Origin: Rhizophagus clarus
Lineage: Eukaryota; Glomeromycota; Glomeromycetes; Glomerales; Glomeraceae
Reading direction: 5' to 3'
DNA: 64,000 nt
NCBI GenBank assembly: GCA_015698045.1
Contig: BLAL01000206.1
Location: 744,001 to 808,000 of the forward strand
Below the pieces are notes generated by a model that was not told the origin of the DNA, searched no databases, and saw nothing but the letters and a program-made list of their open reading frames with translations. A program made the position numbers and the translations under genes. Positions 11,546 through 24,810 of the stretch are shown one piece after another. The first letter of the stretch is position 1. Each line of letters opens with the position of its first letter.

Positions 11546-12551
11546 GTTTATTAATGAAAGAAAGAGGAAACAAACCAGAAAAGAAAAAACCGGGGAGAAA
11601 AAACGAGCGTTCAAAATTCTTCCAAGTTTTTATAAATGGGACAATATTTATTCAATTTTTTGTTGCACATATTATTGTCAATCAATTCATATATGTGTTA
11701 CATTGCATCCCATTTGTAAATAATTATTTACGTTTCAAATTAATTAACAGTTACGGGTAACTCTTTTAATTTTTTTTTTTTTAATAAACCTAAATTTATA
11801 TGAATAAAAGAAAAAAAGATTTAAAAAGATTTATTTACGTATTAACGTAACAAAAATTAAATTAAAATTATAAAGAACGGTACTTTGTCAAACGTAATTG
11901 GATCCTGATCTTATCTTTTGTTGTTTCGGGATACAAAATATTTATATCTTTGTATATTGGCTTACTATATTTGCATGAAATATTACTTTTATTTAGTTCA
12001 ATGTTTTAATAGCATATATATATATATATTTTTTTTTTTTTGTATCATACTAATCCTAATTTTGATGAGTTCTTGATAGGTAATTTTTGTAATTTATGAA
12101 GTCACATTTTGTGCGAGTTTTCGAAAGAAAACATACGTGAATGTTTTATTTATAGATCTTCAGTTTGACAATAGCAGAAATAAAGTATTGTACCGTATTT
12201 CTTTACTTTTGCTCATATGTTCAGCGTTAAAAAAAAGTTGTATGTAATGATCACGAATTAAAAATCTTTTGAATTTACAGGTCAACAAATATTGCCTCAG
12301 AAAAAGAATTTTCTTTATCTTCACGCTCAAAAATTAATTAAAGAGTACTGTATATATGTATAATATAAATTTACTATTTATTTTTCAATAATTATTGAAG
12401 TTATTTACATAAATATTTAAAAATAAAAAAGAATAATTCAAATTGAAACCCACAACCCAGAGTAACGAGAAAAAGTAATAGCAATGCTATTAATTAATAA
12501 TGATCGAAAGAATAAAAAAATTTTTTGAATTTTCAAAAGACTACCCTACTA
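11546..12551. other. Intergenic between RdRP 3' end and F-box 5' end
   Basis: No gene is seen. It should contain the F-box promoter (near 11550-11800) and the RdRP terminator region (below 12552). The plus-strand frame at 11470-11760 overlaps the F-box start and its leader and is treated as spurious. A TA dinucleotide run followed by poly-T lies at about 12013-12043. Confidence 0.5.
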
Positions 12552-15500
12552 TTAGCGATAAATATTTTTGTTCTGTACGGAAATTTTTTGTCTCAATGTA
12601 TCCATACCATCATCATCTTCATCAATAAAAGGATAGTAATTATGACTAATATATTCAGGATCACTGTTCCGCATGAATATGTTGTTCTTATAATCAAGAT
12701 TGTTGTTGTTGTTTTGAATAGTTACTTTTTGTTTTAATCTAATGTTATTATGATACATATTTGCCTTTTTGTTGTTTCTCGCCGCAGTATCACATAGGAG
12801 TTCATATACTACCCACGGAAATGAGACCATATGATCGGAAGGGTCATCATTTATTTCAGATGGATGATATGTTACATAGTACCAAGCATACGCTTTAGCT
12901 TCCATTCTACTACGAACTTTTGGTGAAATAACTCTTGTTTCCTCATCATAAAATTCTCTTTCGAATAATTTTCGATAATGTCGTTTAATTGGAATTATGG
13001 CATCCATTACGGATTTAGCTAAATCACGAGGTTTTTTCCTGTCTATTTTGATGATGGAGTCGATTATATATCCACTCGTAACCTCAAATTCGGTCGCAAT
13101 ACCAAACTGATTCATTAATCCCTTTACATCATTATCGTATTCATGTTTGAGCATTCGTGCATCCTCTAAATAAGGTTGGTATCCCTCAACGTATAATCTA
13201 CTATCAAAATCAAAGTTATCGTAAAGTTCAAATCTTTCAATTTCAATAGAACGGTACAAACGACCGAGAACTTTATCGGATTTGTAAGTAGGTTTATCAT
13301 GTTTTTCCATGAAGTCCGGAAACTTGTGAGCTCTAAGTTCTGGTGGAAATATTGCCGGTCTCCCGGTTTTGGGGTAATCTACGGCATCAGAATGCAATTG
13401 CGCAAGACGCATACATTGCCCGTGGAACGCGCCAACATCTGAAGCATCGGCCTTTGCCAAATGAGCGTTTGCTATTATACCAAGCTGATCAGATAATATG
13501 TAATTGACAAAAAATTTCTTAATATGATCCATTGTTACTTTATTGACCATTTCGGGTCTTTGAGCTTGATAGTTCATAGGTGCAAAGTTCCTTCTTTGAG
13601 GAATTAACCGTTCATCGTATATTATGCTAAAAAAAAAAAAAAAAAAAAAAAAAATTATTGCTTAAAAAAATTATTTTTTTTTTTTTTTGTTTTAAAACAA
13701 TAAATTTATACATACGTAAAATCGTCACCATCTAAATCTCCACCACTACATTGACTAGGGATATCGCGATAACCGACTGCTGGGAATACTATTACATCCA
13801 CTAAATGATCCAACTTCTTACAATTTACAGCTGTTACAACTCGTATATCGCCAGGATGGAAACAAGGATTACGGTACACAATACATGTTCCCGTAATTAC
13901 CTTCCTAACAGATGGATTGTTAGGGTCAGAGACACAACAATAAACTTGGTCCTCATTTAAAGTTTTAGATTCATCCAAAACTCCTAGCAAATAAGCCCCT
14001 TTGTCCACGCGAATTTTCGCTTTTTTCTTTAAATCTCTTAACATCATTATACGAAACAACGATAATAAGTTCATTAGATACTTATCGCGTTTTTGTAAAA
14101 ATCCGGCTTTAACAAGATCAGCTAAAAACCTGGAAACCCCGTATTCATCGATATTTTGTTGTAAAACATTTATAGCCGTGTTTTCGTTTTTAAGCATTCT
14201 GTCTAAATCACTAACTTGTGCATTTTTCATTTCAACGAATACATTATCAGGTATTCCTAGTGAAGATAATAACGTAATAGCCTGGCGATTAAGATATGCC
14301 GGAATAAAGGTTGATCCTCTAATCACTTCTAAAACATAATGTTTCGATTCGAACTTGTGTTGACTTGGACGCACTTGAACCTGATTGCTCTGCACGTAAT
14401 TTGATTGACACAATACTCCTTTATAACCAGCAAGTCTAAATTGGAAAGCGCTTGGAACAGTTTTTAATTCTAATTTCTCGGCTACTTTCTTCGCCAATGA
14501 AAACGATATTTTCCCTACACCATCAGAAAATGTATATGGACCTCTAACAACGTCGGGAATCTCTTTAATGTCATCCACCGGCAGATACTGGATCGCACGA
14601 GTACTTGAAAAACATTGTCCCATACGAGCGGCATATTTGGCAACATTCCTGATGTTAGAAAAATCTCCCATCCAATCTCTAATATTATCAGCGGTTAAAT
14701 CGTGAGTTGATGCAAAAAACCAACAAGAATGATCTCTTAATTGGCTAGATGAAAAGGCCAAGAACTCGTAGTGCCTATCACCAATCTTGATGCCATAAAA
14801 TAAGGTATTATAAATTTTGTTTAATAAAGCATAATTATGAGTTCCATTAGAGGAACTAACTTTGCTAGACGCTTCGTCTACAAATTGAACGCGTAAGAAG
14901 TGATCCTTCCTACTATGAAAATGACGAATAACACGGTTAGATGTCTCCATCGTTGGCGGCAAAATGTACATAGTTGTTGGAGTAATAACTATTTTGCGCA
15001 TCATTACGCAATAGGATGGCACATGCTTTGGTCTCGTTCCAAAGCCAAGTTTCGCGACTTCTGAGCGTAAATATGATAATGGATCGTAAAGGCGTCTTTT
15101 TCTTGCATAGATCTTCTCCAATATAAGAATCGCAGGCCGAGTTGGTAGCCGAGCTAACAAAAAGAAGAACTCTCTATTAAGATTATAATCGTGAATATAA
15201 TTGAAGGATATGTTGCATTCAACCATATAAAGAACTTCAAAATCTAATATTGAACGATTCACATATTTGCATAAATTGGTCCCAATAACTATATCTAATG
15301 GTATTTGATTGATGTTGACAGGCTTAACCAAATTATATTCTCTTGCTTCATTTATCATTTCTTTAAAAAAACGAAGACCTTCCATGAGAGTGTTTCCCAG
15401 TTGTTCTAGGTCGAAATTGATTCTATAAACAACCCATTTACCGAGTTGTTCCCTATTACTTGGCATATGTGGTTGAAGGGGTATTTCTTTCTCCTCTATG

Positions 15501-16423
15501 CTTCTTGGATAAACACGAATTTCTGTTTTGCGTTTCCAAGAGTCTTTAAAATACCAATGGAAGCTATCTCTAGGTTCTAGTCTATCGTCTAATACCCAAT
15601 ATTTTGCTGGATACTTGCTCGCTATGGTAACCGATCCACGTGATCCTTGTTGTGAGGTGTCAAGTTCGGCGTTGATTTCTCCTTCTATATTTTTAAAATC
15701 AATTTCCAACTTGAACAAGTAGATTTGAGCTGATTTAAGACCGAACTCAACACTTATGTTGCGTTTTTGATAATTTATGGTAAAATTTATCAAGTCGGTA
15801 TATTTAATCTCGGAGACAAAAATTTCCGGTTGTAGATAAACACCCATTTCAAGGCTTTCTGCTTGAAACGAATGAAACTTTAATCTCTCTTTTGCCTCTG
15901 CTTGATCAAAAAACATGATAGAGCTGTGATCATTTCTCTGATATTCAACCCGCAAGATGTTTCCATGGAAGCGTATTTGATTTTTCCAAAATGGAAAATT
16001 AGGAACAGGTCTATTAAAAAAAAGCAAAACCAAAAAAACACAGTTCATTAAAAATCCCAAATGAAAAACAGAAAAATATAAGGTTAATTATACGAACTTG
16101 AAAGTAACATGAATAACACCGGTTGAACGTTCATCCAATTGAACATCTCTCGTCTCCATTAGCACCTTGTAAACATTTCCATAAGATGCAAAATAACTTC
16201 TTATATCTGTTATTTCGGCCCAAGTAGGAACGTTCCTAATTTTGAACCTTATTTCAGCGAAATTTCTCCAACCATAAGGAGGCCAGTAATTTGGTACACC
16301 GCTGTTGGCATAATTATTTTCGTCACCGTCATAGCTACCGTAGCCATTATAACGACCATTAACGCCGTTACCACCATTCGAGGACGTTCTTGAGTATCGT
16401 CGACTACTTGTATTGCGTCGCAT
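12552..16423 (-). CDS. RNA-dependent RNA polymerase (silencing type), 3 exons, 1231 aa
   Basis: A cellular RdRP of the QDE-1/RDR family, which makes double-stranded RNA that feeds Dicer and Argonaute. Exon 1 is 16098-16423, exon 2 is 13716-16010 and exon 3 is 12552-13626. Intron 2 (13627-13715, 89 bp) starts GTATGT, ends TTTTAG and contains long A/T runs. Intron 1 (16011-16097, 87 bp) ends AATAG with a weaker GTTCGT donor; this is the only phase-compatible choice I found. Residues 1-50 are Arg/Ser/Gly/Asn-rich and probably disordered. Residues 55-108 are RRM-like. From about 450 the RdRP core follows: ITPTTMY...SNRVIRHF, RMGQCFSSTRAI (571-582), FSDGVGKIS (603-611), QFRLAGYKGVL (632-642), VRPSQHKF, NPCFHPGDIR, and the metal-binding DLDGD at 867-871. 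Joining exons 2 and 3 gives DLDGDDFT-IIYDERLIP, as conserved. A FPWVVYELLCD motif lies near 1140, followed by an Asn-rich tail. All key residues are present, so it is likely functional. Confidence 0.95.
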
Positions 16424-19400
16424 ATTTCTGTCGTTTATGTAACTTTTATTTTATGAAGAATATTAATGTTTTACGTTCTGGGGACTCAGTTGAATTTATA
16501 GATAAAAAGTAATTGAAGTGTCCATTGTTAATGGAAATTATGTTTATTTATATATTTGTTTACATGGATAACATACAGATCATCTCAAATTTGTCGATCA
16601 TGCACACGCACATTTCCATTTATTATTAAATTAGCTAAACAATACAAAATTTATCCGAGAAATATAACCATTTAATATTTCTTTGTTCACAGATTTGTAT
16701 TCATAATAATTTGCTTCTTTTATTGCGGCTTGGCTATTTTAAAATATTGTCTTTTTCAGTCTTTTCGACAAAACTTTTGAAACAAACTTTCAAAAGGCTG
16801 CGCCTAACGTTACGTGTTACAAATGGGTGGTGGAACTATAAACGCGTGAACACCGCGTGAACTATTTCCACTTCTACACCTACATCACGATCACTTCACG
16901 ATCTAAGGATTGTAAGATGAATCAACCTTATTGTTTACAAGAGTATCCTAATTCCTACATATATCTCCTTTTTCGGCTATTCCAAACTCTAAAGTAGCCT
17001 AATGTAGCACATCCGATCGTTATTAGCCACAGGAGATTCTAACAATTCAATTATTCAAGTATTCAACCAACAAGTTTTTTTTTTTGTTTTGACTAAATGA
17101 AAAGTTTGTATGTTTTATATATTGCCTGCACTGCTGCACAAGATATTGAATAAGAAAATCGGTCAATATCAATGTATGTGAAGCAACATGGTTATAAGTA
17201 CATAGCTTACTCTATTTTTGAAGGTATAGTGCTTTAATGTTGAACAGTTTGAGATCAGAATTAATAAAGAAGGTAATAAAATATCTAATATTAAAAAGAA
17301 TTTTTTTATACAATTTAACAGTTGGACAGCTAGTGCCGTCCGTCTTTGGTCTTGTAGGATCTATTGACAATTATATGTCATCAAACAGAATTTATGAAGA
17401 CCATGGATGTTTTTATCAGGTTCTAGGTGTTGCTTACCCACAGCTTTAAGTCACTCATTCGTGTTTCGTCAAAGAAAATTACGATAAAAATCGAGTTAGG
17501 TATATAATCATACGTTTATATTTTATATTTGTGTGTGTAGTGTATTAAAATCTTTAATTTTATAATGTCATCCTCCCAACAAAAAAATCAACACAATCAA
17601 AAAAAGCGTCAAGACAAAGAAAAATTGGAACCTTAAAAGAGAAAATAAAAACAATAGGAATCTTTATGTGTGATAGATCGACCAATAATAGCACATTCAT
17701 TATACTGGAGCACAGTAGAAGGAGCATGGATTAGATAAACCTATGAACTGTGAAAGATCGTTGGAATCCAGGGTATGACATTTTAGCAACAGATACTTGC
17801 CGACAGGAAGTGCTTTTATGTTTTTCCTTACGTTATTTGAATTTTTGCATTTGCAAGGGTTGAGTTGGGCGTGTGTGTCGAATTCTTGGTTGGTTCTTCT
17901 TCGCTGGAGTAGAAGCCTAAATCGCCATCATCAAGCATGTAACACGTACAAGCAGAAGCTGAAAAAGGCTTATCAAGCGAAGAATCAAAGTCACAGAAGA
18001 ATTTTGAATCACGAATCAAACGATGAAAGGAAGATGATCTCACGTATAATGAACAATGTGCTCATTTATTTCCGATTAGAAATGTAAACCTATGAAGTTA
18101 AAAGATGTCTGTTTTAGCAGGACAATATCAGAAAAATGGAGGGCATTATCAAAGACGATTGGCATAAAAACATAAGTCAAAAGAATTAGGAAATTAAGGA
18201 AGATAAACTTGTTAGGCATTTCAATTCATTTGATGATAAGATAGGACAGAACAATAGATCTTCGAATCTTATAGTGATTTTGAGATCATGTCACAGACAA
18301 TCATATTAAATTAACTTTGGACTATTGGCATAAGGTTCCGGTTTAGATGTAATATATTATCTTAAAAAAAATAATTTAGATACAAACTTTTCCCGCAATG
18401 TTTTATGATTTATATGGGAGGGCACCAATTAAAAGCTAACTTTGTTCGCATGATTGTGATCAGCAAAGTGAACAAATAAAAAAAAAAATTTTTGGATTTC
18501 CCCCTTTTTAACTGATGCTCTTCACGTACTGTGATGTACAAGATAATAATAACTCCCTCCACTATGTGCATTTTAAATCAAACCATTAATCGTGTTATCA
18601 AATATAAGATTTTAACGAAATGTTTAAAAGGGAATTTGTGACAACATATATAAATGCATCTAAATTCCAATTTTTCAGTGACAGCGATAATGATAATATT
18701 ACATTTATATAAACAATTTTTTTTAAAGTAAATTTTGCATCTTTGAACACTTTTTTTCTCTGATCCGGCGAAATTTACAAAAATTTTTTTTTGTAAATTT
18801 GGCTATCCATTGGTCGACAAGTCAAAAATTTTTTACTAATATTGTAAAAAAAAAAATAAATTTTAAATTAACAAATAAAAAAAAAAAATGATAGAATGAA
18901 ATATTTTTTTATGGCACTCTATCTTTTTTTTCCTTGTTTTATTGTTAGGTTTCTTATTTCAATTAATCTTAATCTAGCAAGAACTACAGAGTTTCAGTAA
19001 TGATTCACCAACAATTTTAATTCGTGATTCGCTAAATCGCAAAATTAGCTAAAAACGGGATCAACTCATCCATTATTCGGCGTATTTGGAAGCTAAATTC
19101 GTTCATATCAGTGTGTAACCCATTATATCCATAATTTTAAAGAGGCCCGAACAAATGAGTATCGATCGTTCTTGTCACCAAATTTCTCTTTCTTAGTGCA
19201 ACAATTTGAATTTCCAAACTTGCTATTGTAGCTGCACCAATTGTTCAGCGAGTTCCTAATTCTTAAGTTCCAAACTTTCTTGAGTTTTTTCACTGCTTCG
19301 TCAAACTTTACCATCACAAAATCTCTCTCAGTTAACTTGACGGCTATTTTCATTACGGTCTTGTGATGAATAATTTTCAGTTGCACCACTTTGGTAATTA

Positions 19401-20378
19401 AAATGGTGGAGTAACTCTTGGATTGGATGAAAAAGTTACAAATTTTTTATTTAAAATTAAAAAAAATATTTTGAAGAATTTTGGAAAAAAAGTTTGTGTA
19501 CCTCGGCAGTGAATCATCCCATATCGTTACCTCTGAAAGAAATGTCACCTTTCAGCTTATTAGTAATTTTTGTGAAAGATTGCCAATTTGTTCATGTATT
19601 TTCTTTAGGTATATCAACATCGAAACATTGATATTATATTTTGTTCCAAGATAATTGATAAATTAATAATATGTGATTTCATAAAAAAAAAAAAAAAATC
19701 ACATTATTACTAGATTGCAAACGGAGTATACGGATTTCAAAAGTATTCAATCGTATTGTTTCAAAGTCAATGAAGATTTTTTTCTTGTGGACATGCTGTT
19801 ATTTTAACTGCAGATAAGTTTTTGTTTCAAAAATAATATTTTAATCACGCAGATTACGCGTGATCATATATTTAATTGTATATATTATATATACAATAAA
19901 TAAATAAATATAAATATTACCACGCGAAAATATTATTTATAAGTAAAGAACTTTCAAAACCTTTATTCGACAATTCGCGTATTCTAAATGATAGTTTGTT
20001 TAATTAAAATAATCTAATGCCATAAAAGGTTGGTTGTTGTTTTACAATATGAATTTATACATTTGAATGTACTGCAACTTTTACATAAATTAAATGATTT
20101 AAGAATATGACGATATGCGAAGATAAAATTATGAAAGAGATAATTTATTCTTTTGCATTTAATTCATTTAATTTGCATTTATTTAATAATGCATTTATTT
20201 AATTAATCATTTGTAAATAATTTCGCGCGCATACATCTGTTGCCTTTGACAAATTAGATTATTTTTTTTTTGATAAAACAAGTTCATAATCGGGTGCGAA
20301 TATCAAATATTGCAATTTTCCCTATTTCATACAATTAATAAAAACAATACAATAAAACAATATAATTCCAAAATAGTA
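16424..20378. other. Intergenic, about 4 kb, no gene recognised
   Basis: This includes the RdRP promoter side. A perfect hairpin (CTTTTGAAA-CAAAC-TTTCAAAAG) lies at 16774-16796, about 350 bp upstream of the RdRP start. Weak frames at 17237-17449, 17797-18087 (plus), 17828-18043 and 19123-19389 (minus) have no recognisable domain. The 17.8-18.1 kb patch is less A+T-rich and could be an old gene fragment, but both strands are open there and I cannot choose. Confidence 0.45.
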
Positions 20379-20567
20379 ATGGGGCGACTTCTAATCAATC
20401 GATTATCCAATCATTTGAGCAGAACAATACTTGACTTGACACAAGATCATGGAAATAAGGTGAGAATTCTTTTTATTATGTTTAAAAAACAAACACCAAC
20501 TATAATCGAAATTATTCGGTGCGAACTTTTGTATCAGGTGTTACATGTTTATTTCAGTATATATTAA
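20379..20567 (+). CDS. Possible small protein or first exon, unknown
   Basis: An ATG-started frame of 62 codons. Its first 27 residues, MGRLLINRLSNHLSRTILDL then TQDHGNK, look more protein-like than the rest and end at a good splice donor (AAG|GTGAGA at about 20459-20465). A TTTAG acceptor at about 20653-20657 could lead to a very short second exon. No family is recognised. Composition alone cannot decide whether it is real. Confidence 0.2.
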   Translation: MGRLLINRLSNHLSRTILDLTQDHGNKVRILFIMFKKQTPTIIEIIRCELLYQVLHVYFSIY

Positions 20568-22532
20568 TTCATGTTCGTATAAATTATACACTTTCAATTG
20601 TAACGTTAGAATGATTTAATTAATTTTGTTAAAATTAATAATTTTTTAATCTTTAGGACCAATCACATTCATTATAGTATGAACAGAACATACAATCATC
20701 CAATCGTTCGTGCATCTTAATGAAAATGATCATCCCTTCCATATCGCAGATACTGTACATTTGTCTTTAATTTTTTAAACATGATAATTGTATTATCTAT
20801 ATTTATCAGAAACCTTGTCGAACAGCTTGACTATACATTATTACGCCATATATCTGATATCTTAGAAAATATTACTTTAATTGCTTATGAGAGAAAAAAA
20901 GGACAAATCAACTAGATTTTAAAATTCTGTTCTTTCGCAACCTAACGAAGTAAGTACAGTACCTACAAAAATAAAGAAAGAAACGTTAGCATGTTTACTA
21001 AAAAAACTTCCCTTACTACACAAGGGCCTTCTTTCCCAGTCTTATCATAATTCAGCAAGGCTCGAACATCTAATAGGGTAAATGGGTAAGAAGAAACACG
21101 TCAGATCCGCGGACACTTTTTTTTATATTCCATTTTTTTCGTTTTTATTATTAATATATAGGTCTCGTATGATTACAAATGTACGTCCGTTTTTTTATTT
21201 CGATTTATTTCGTAGTAATACTTCAACTTATTACCTTAATATCTCCGAATGATTTTTGTATAAATCACGTTAAATCGCTAAATAATAAAAAAAAAAAAAG
21301 AAAAACTTCTTGACAACACTCCTATTTTTAATGTAAAATATTGTATTTTCAAGTAGAAAAGAATAAAAAGAAAGCTCCAACTGACAAGTAATCCAGTTTA
21401 TTAATTTGTTAAATAATTTTCTTCCAACGTATTAACTATATTTTTATTATTTAAAATGACTTTGTCTCCCGCTGAGATCATTGCAAAGAAGTCTCTGATT
21501 GTAAAGCCTACTTAATCTAGTTTCACTACTAGATATAATACTTCGTTTTGAGTTCTGACTTAATTAAACTAATTGACACCTGGAAAGTCTACCGGTAGCA
21601 AAACTTATCGCAGGTAGAATGGAGCTGAGGATAATTTCGAGGGTGCGAGCTTATTTGTGAAAATTTTTCGAGTTTTTTGCTCGATCATCCAAAAATTAGG
21701 TCAATGATCGATTCAGTCTACGTCGTTGATCTCGTTGGAAGTGGAAGAAACGTTTAAAAATTCGACTCATCACTTTTAAATTTGTATGATAGCGTATTTG
21801 TAATTTGTATCAACAATATTACATACAATAATATTACATAATGATGTTTTTAAAATATATAATAATATATGAAAAGCTTCAATTAATTAAATCTTATTAA
21901 AATATAATAAATATTCCGGAAAATAAACACTTCTTGGCACAAATGATACGGTATATATCCTGACCCTATTTTGCGGAGTTGATGTACTGACTAATCTTTT
22001 GAATAACTTTAAAAACATTCTACGTAAAGATCTCGTTTGTACAAGTACAAATGTTTCATTATAATAGTGTACTTCGTTTCAGTATTGTCATTTAGGTCTT
22101 GCTTTGATTAAATGAATGTTCTGCGATCATTTGAGATCTGTGAAATTCAGATTTAACACGACAATTTAAACCATTAATTAAATCTATTGAATAATTATAC
22201 TGTAGGGCATAAATTCATTTCAAATTCTACCCTTGAAATTGTAATATTATGTCGTCGTAGAAACGATTGTAATATTTAGAATCGTACAGTAATTCAGAGG
22301 TGGTCAAACCCTTTATAGTGAGATGGACACTATTGAAATTGAAAAAAAAAATAAAAATAAAGACGATCCCCGATTAGTATTAACAATTAATCGTAAAGGT
22401 ATTTTAGTATTTCTTTCTTTCTTTTTCAACGAGTCTTGACCATCCTCACATCTATACATTGATCTATAGTGCAAAACCACAAAATTAGGAAACTCGGAAG
22501 AAAGAGCGGTGTAGGTAGGCAACAGTTAAATT
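20568..22532. other. Intergenic, no gene recognised
   Basis: A+T-rich with poly-A tracts (for example 21288-21300). The minus-strand frame 22313-22522 ends in a Phe/Ser-rich low-complexity tail from a T-run and is not credible as it stands. Confidence 0.45.
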
Positions 22533-22757
22533 ATGATTATAAATATTAATAATTATTTTTTTTTTTTGCATTTTGAATTTTTACATTTAGCCACAGGAAA
22601 TCTCCTCGCCATTTTTATAAATAATCCGGATATTGTCAATCTTGTTCTACTCGAAATAGGCGACGATGACGAGATGCCTGCTCTCCTATTCGATTGGAAT
22701 GGGTTGGGCGTTAATGACACAGCCATTGCAAATTGTCGTAATGGAGAGCCGCTATAA
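22533..22757 (+). CDS. Possible exon of unknown protein
   Basis: From about 22591 the sequence is clearly richer in G+C than its surroundings and reads through to a TAA at 22755-22757 as LLAIFINNPDIVNLVLLEIG, then DDDEMPALLFDWNGLGVND, ending NCRNGEPL. It is preceded by TTTACATTTAG, a good splice acceptor at 22590, so the true coding part may be an internal or last exon starting at 22591 rather than the ATG at 22533 (whose leader is a poly-Phe run). No domain is recognised and no partner exon was identified. Confidence 0.3.
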   Translation: MIININNYFFFLHFEFLHLATGNLLAIFINNPDIVNLVLLEIGDDDEMPALLFDWNGLGVNDTAIANCRNGEPL

Positions 22758-24223
22758 TTGCGAACCTAGTTGCACATGGTGCAACGAATTACATAAATAA
22801 AAATATATTGTTTACTTTTCAAATGGTAGTGCTATTGGAATCTGGAGTCAAAATATTGATACTAAATTAATATGGTATGAGTTAATTTTCTTTGTATTAT
22901 GGATTCCTTAGCATCATTTAATCCATTATCCTTCCATAAAGGGCTAAAACCAACCAGTTGTTGCAAATGTAACCAATTCAATTATTAGAATTAACAAATT
23001 TCCCTCCTCTCAAAATTTTATAGACATAAATAGCAAATTTTTATTCATCTTGAAAAAATTTTTAAAGATAAAAATGTGTAGCGTTTAAATTTTAATGATA
23101 TAATAAATTGAACTAATAAAATATTGCACTACAAAGAAAATAACATTGCGTCTGCTTTGCAGAATTTTTATTTTTTTTTTCACTCGTATTTTTAGTATTT
23201 TTTTTAAAGACACATACTTTCTTCTTTGAAATAAAGCTTATGATCAATTGACTTCTAAAGAGATGAATCAAATGAATGGCATCTAGTATCAAAAAATTTT
23301 AGGAATACTGTATAAATTTGTAGAGACGGACTTGTGCTGTATTAATTTACAGCAATATCATAATATTATACTAATGTTGACTTGACTTTTGGAAGAAACA
23401 ATTAAATTTCATTGTCTTTTGTTTATATTTTTTAGGAGTTAAAGGAACAGACGGTCCACTTTTTTAATTTATATATATACATTTATTTTTGTCAAGCAGA
23501 TTTTAGATCTGTGAGATGCGCAATTAAAATTATGGCCGTGTTGATCATGACTCGATCGTCTGTAGACTTTCACATGCTACTATGTTTATGCAGGCAAATT
23601 TGCCTGCGTTACAGACGAAGGGATAGTTACTACGATAGATTACGCTTGATTCTATGTAATTGTCGCTTTATTTCAAGTTTTTTTTTTTTGTCGAATTCTT
23701 TGTTTAAGAATTATGAACAAAACTTCTGGAAACAAAAAAAACTCGTGTGATTAAATAGTAGTCTGCTTGAAAGATATAAATAATTAAAAAATTAAATTAT
23801 CGATTAGACAAAGTCTCATCAAATTCTATTAAATTTTATTGGTTGAATCAATTAGTGAAAAAATGGGAGATGAAAAAATGAAACATTAAGAAAATAATTT
23901 AATCAAATATTATTTTGCTGAAAGTTTCGAAATTTTTTAATAGTAAACGTTAAACATTATTCGCTGATATTGTATATTAATTTTCAGGGTGCAAATTGCG
24001 AAATATTGTTTAATTATTAAATTAAACAAAAATGACATTCATCGTAGGAAGACATACGATTGTCATTTTCTACATTTAGGAATTGTATTATAAATTTTTG
24101 ATCAAAGTCTTCGTAGTCTTCGTGTTATCATCTGGGTGAAAATCATCAAATCAATAATCTGAACGTGGCATTGATCGCGTACGCACAATTTTTAAAGATC
24201 GCATCTTAATTTTCTTTCTATTC
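22758..24223. other. Intergenic, no gene recognised
   Basis: Nothing but short frames. The frame at 23511-23750 has no recognisable features. Confidence 0.45.
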
Positions 24224-24810
24224 ATGGAAAACAGATTGCTAATCAAATATGTAAAAGTCTTGGCAAAGATTGCAGATTTTTTTTATATAAAAAAGAATGT
24301 TTTGTCGTCATACCATTTCATTGATAAACTTTGGTGTGAAATCGCAATTTCAATTTTATGGAGAAACCCTTCGAGTTACAATATTAATTATCGTAATAAT
24401 AACTATTTATTCAACATCATTTACTCCGCCTTATCTCAAGATAAAGACAATTATTACCTTCATGTCAACCGTTTTATCATTTTGCAAAAGTATTTCTCAT
24501 TTGAGGATGGAGAAGACACTCGAAATATGAGGCATTAATATAAAAGTTATAAATGATATATAGCTTTTACTTCTGTAATATTCAACTTCTTTTGCAACTA
24601 GAATTTTGCAATCTTAATAAGATGTCCAACTAAGGCACGTCTTGAATCACTTTGCGAATTAACATTGTGATTTATATACCGATGTGAACAATTATAGTCA
24701 AGGTCAAAGACAAATTATGGTTCAACTTGTTCCAGACGTTCTCTTGTTGATTTTCACTGAATTGCATGCAGGATTATCCCGCATCCTTATATTCACGTAC
24801 TCATAAATAT
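24224..24810 (+). pseudogene. Broken F-box protein gene
   Basis: The frame 24224-24538 contains SSYHFIDKLWCEIAISILWR, then NPSSYNINYRNNNYLFNII, matching the F-box signature of this fungal family (SCLLVNRLWCEIxxxILWRNP followed by YNINYRNxxYLFNxI). The first helix (LxxDxLxxIFxxL) is corrupted and the frame stops after 104 residues where several hundred are expected. About 180 bases further, 24718-24807 reads MVQLVPDVLLLIFTELHAGL, which looks like the N-terminal F-box helix of a second, also truncated, copy. Together they suggest a rearranged and decayed F-box gene. Compare the intact F-box protein at 9911-11545. Confidence 0.6.

Noticed and set aside
11546-11614. N-terminal signal peptide on the F-box protein
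   Set aside because: The hydrophobic stretch comes from the upstream Met only; the F-box begins right after the internal Met, and such proteins are not normally secreted.
11470-11760. Plus-strand 96-residue frame
   Set aside because: Antisense to the F-box gene start and its A/T-rich leader; composition is that of the complementary strand.
12525-12737. Plus-strand 70-residue frame
   Set aside because: Shadow of the Asn-rich 3' end of the RdRP gene.
14001-14339. Plus-strand 112-residue frame
   Set aside because: Antisense shadow of RdRP exon 2.
13706-16060. Taking the 784-residue frame as the full RdRP with Met at 16060
   Set aside because: Its first 16 residues (GFLMNCVFLVLLFFN) lie in intron 1, and its C-terminus stops 2 residues past the DLDGDDFT splice donor.
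23445-23460. CAGACGGTCC as the missing left end of the pogo-like terminus at 7250
   Set aside because: It is 16 kb away and lacks the ATAACGAA words that should follow.
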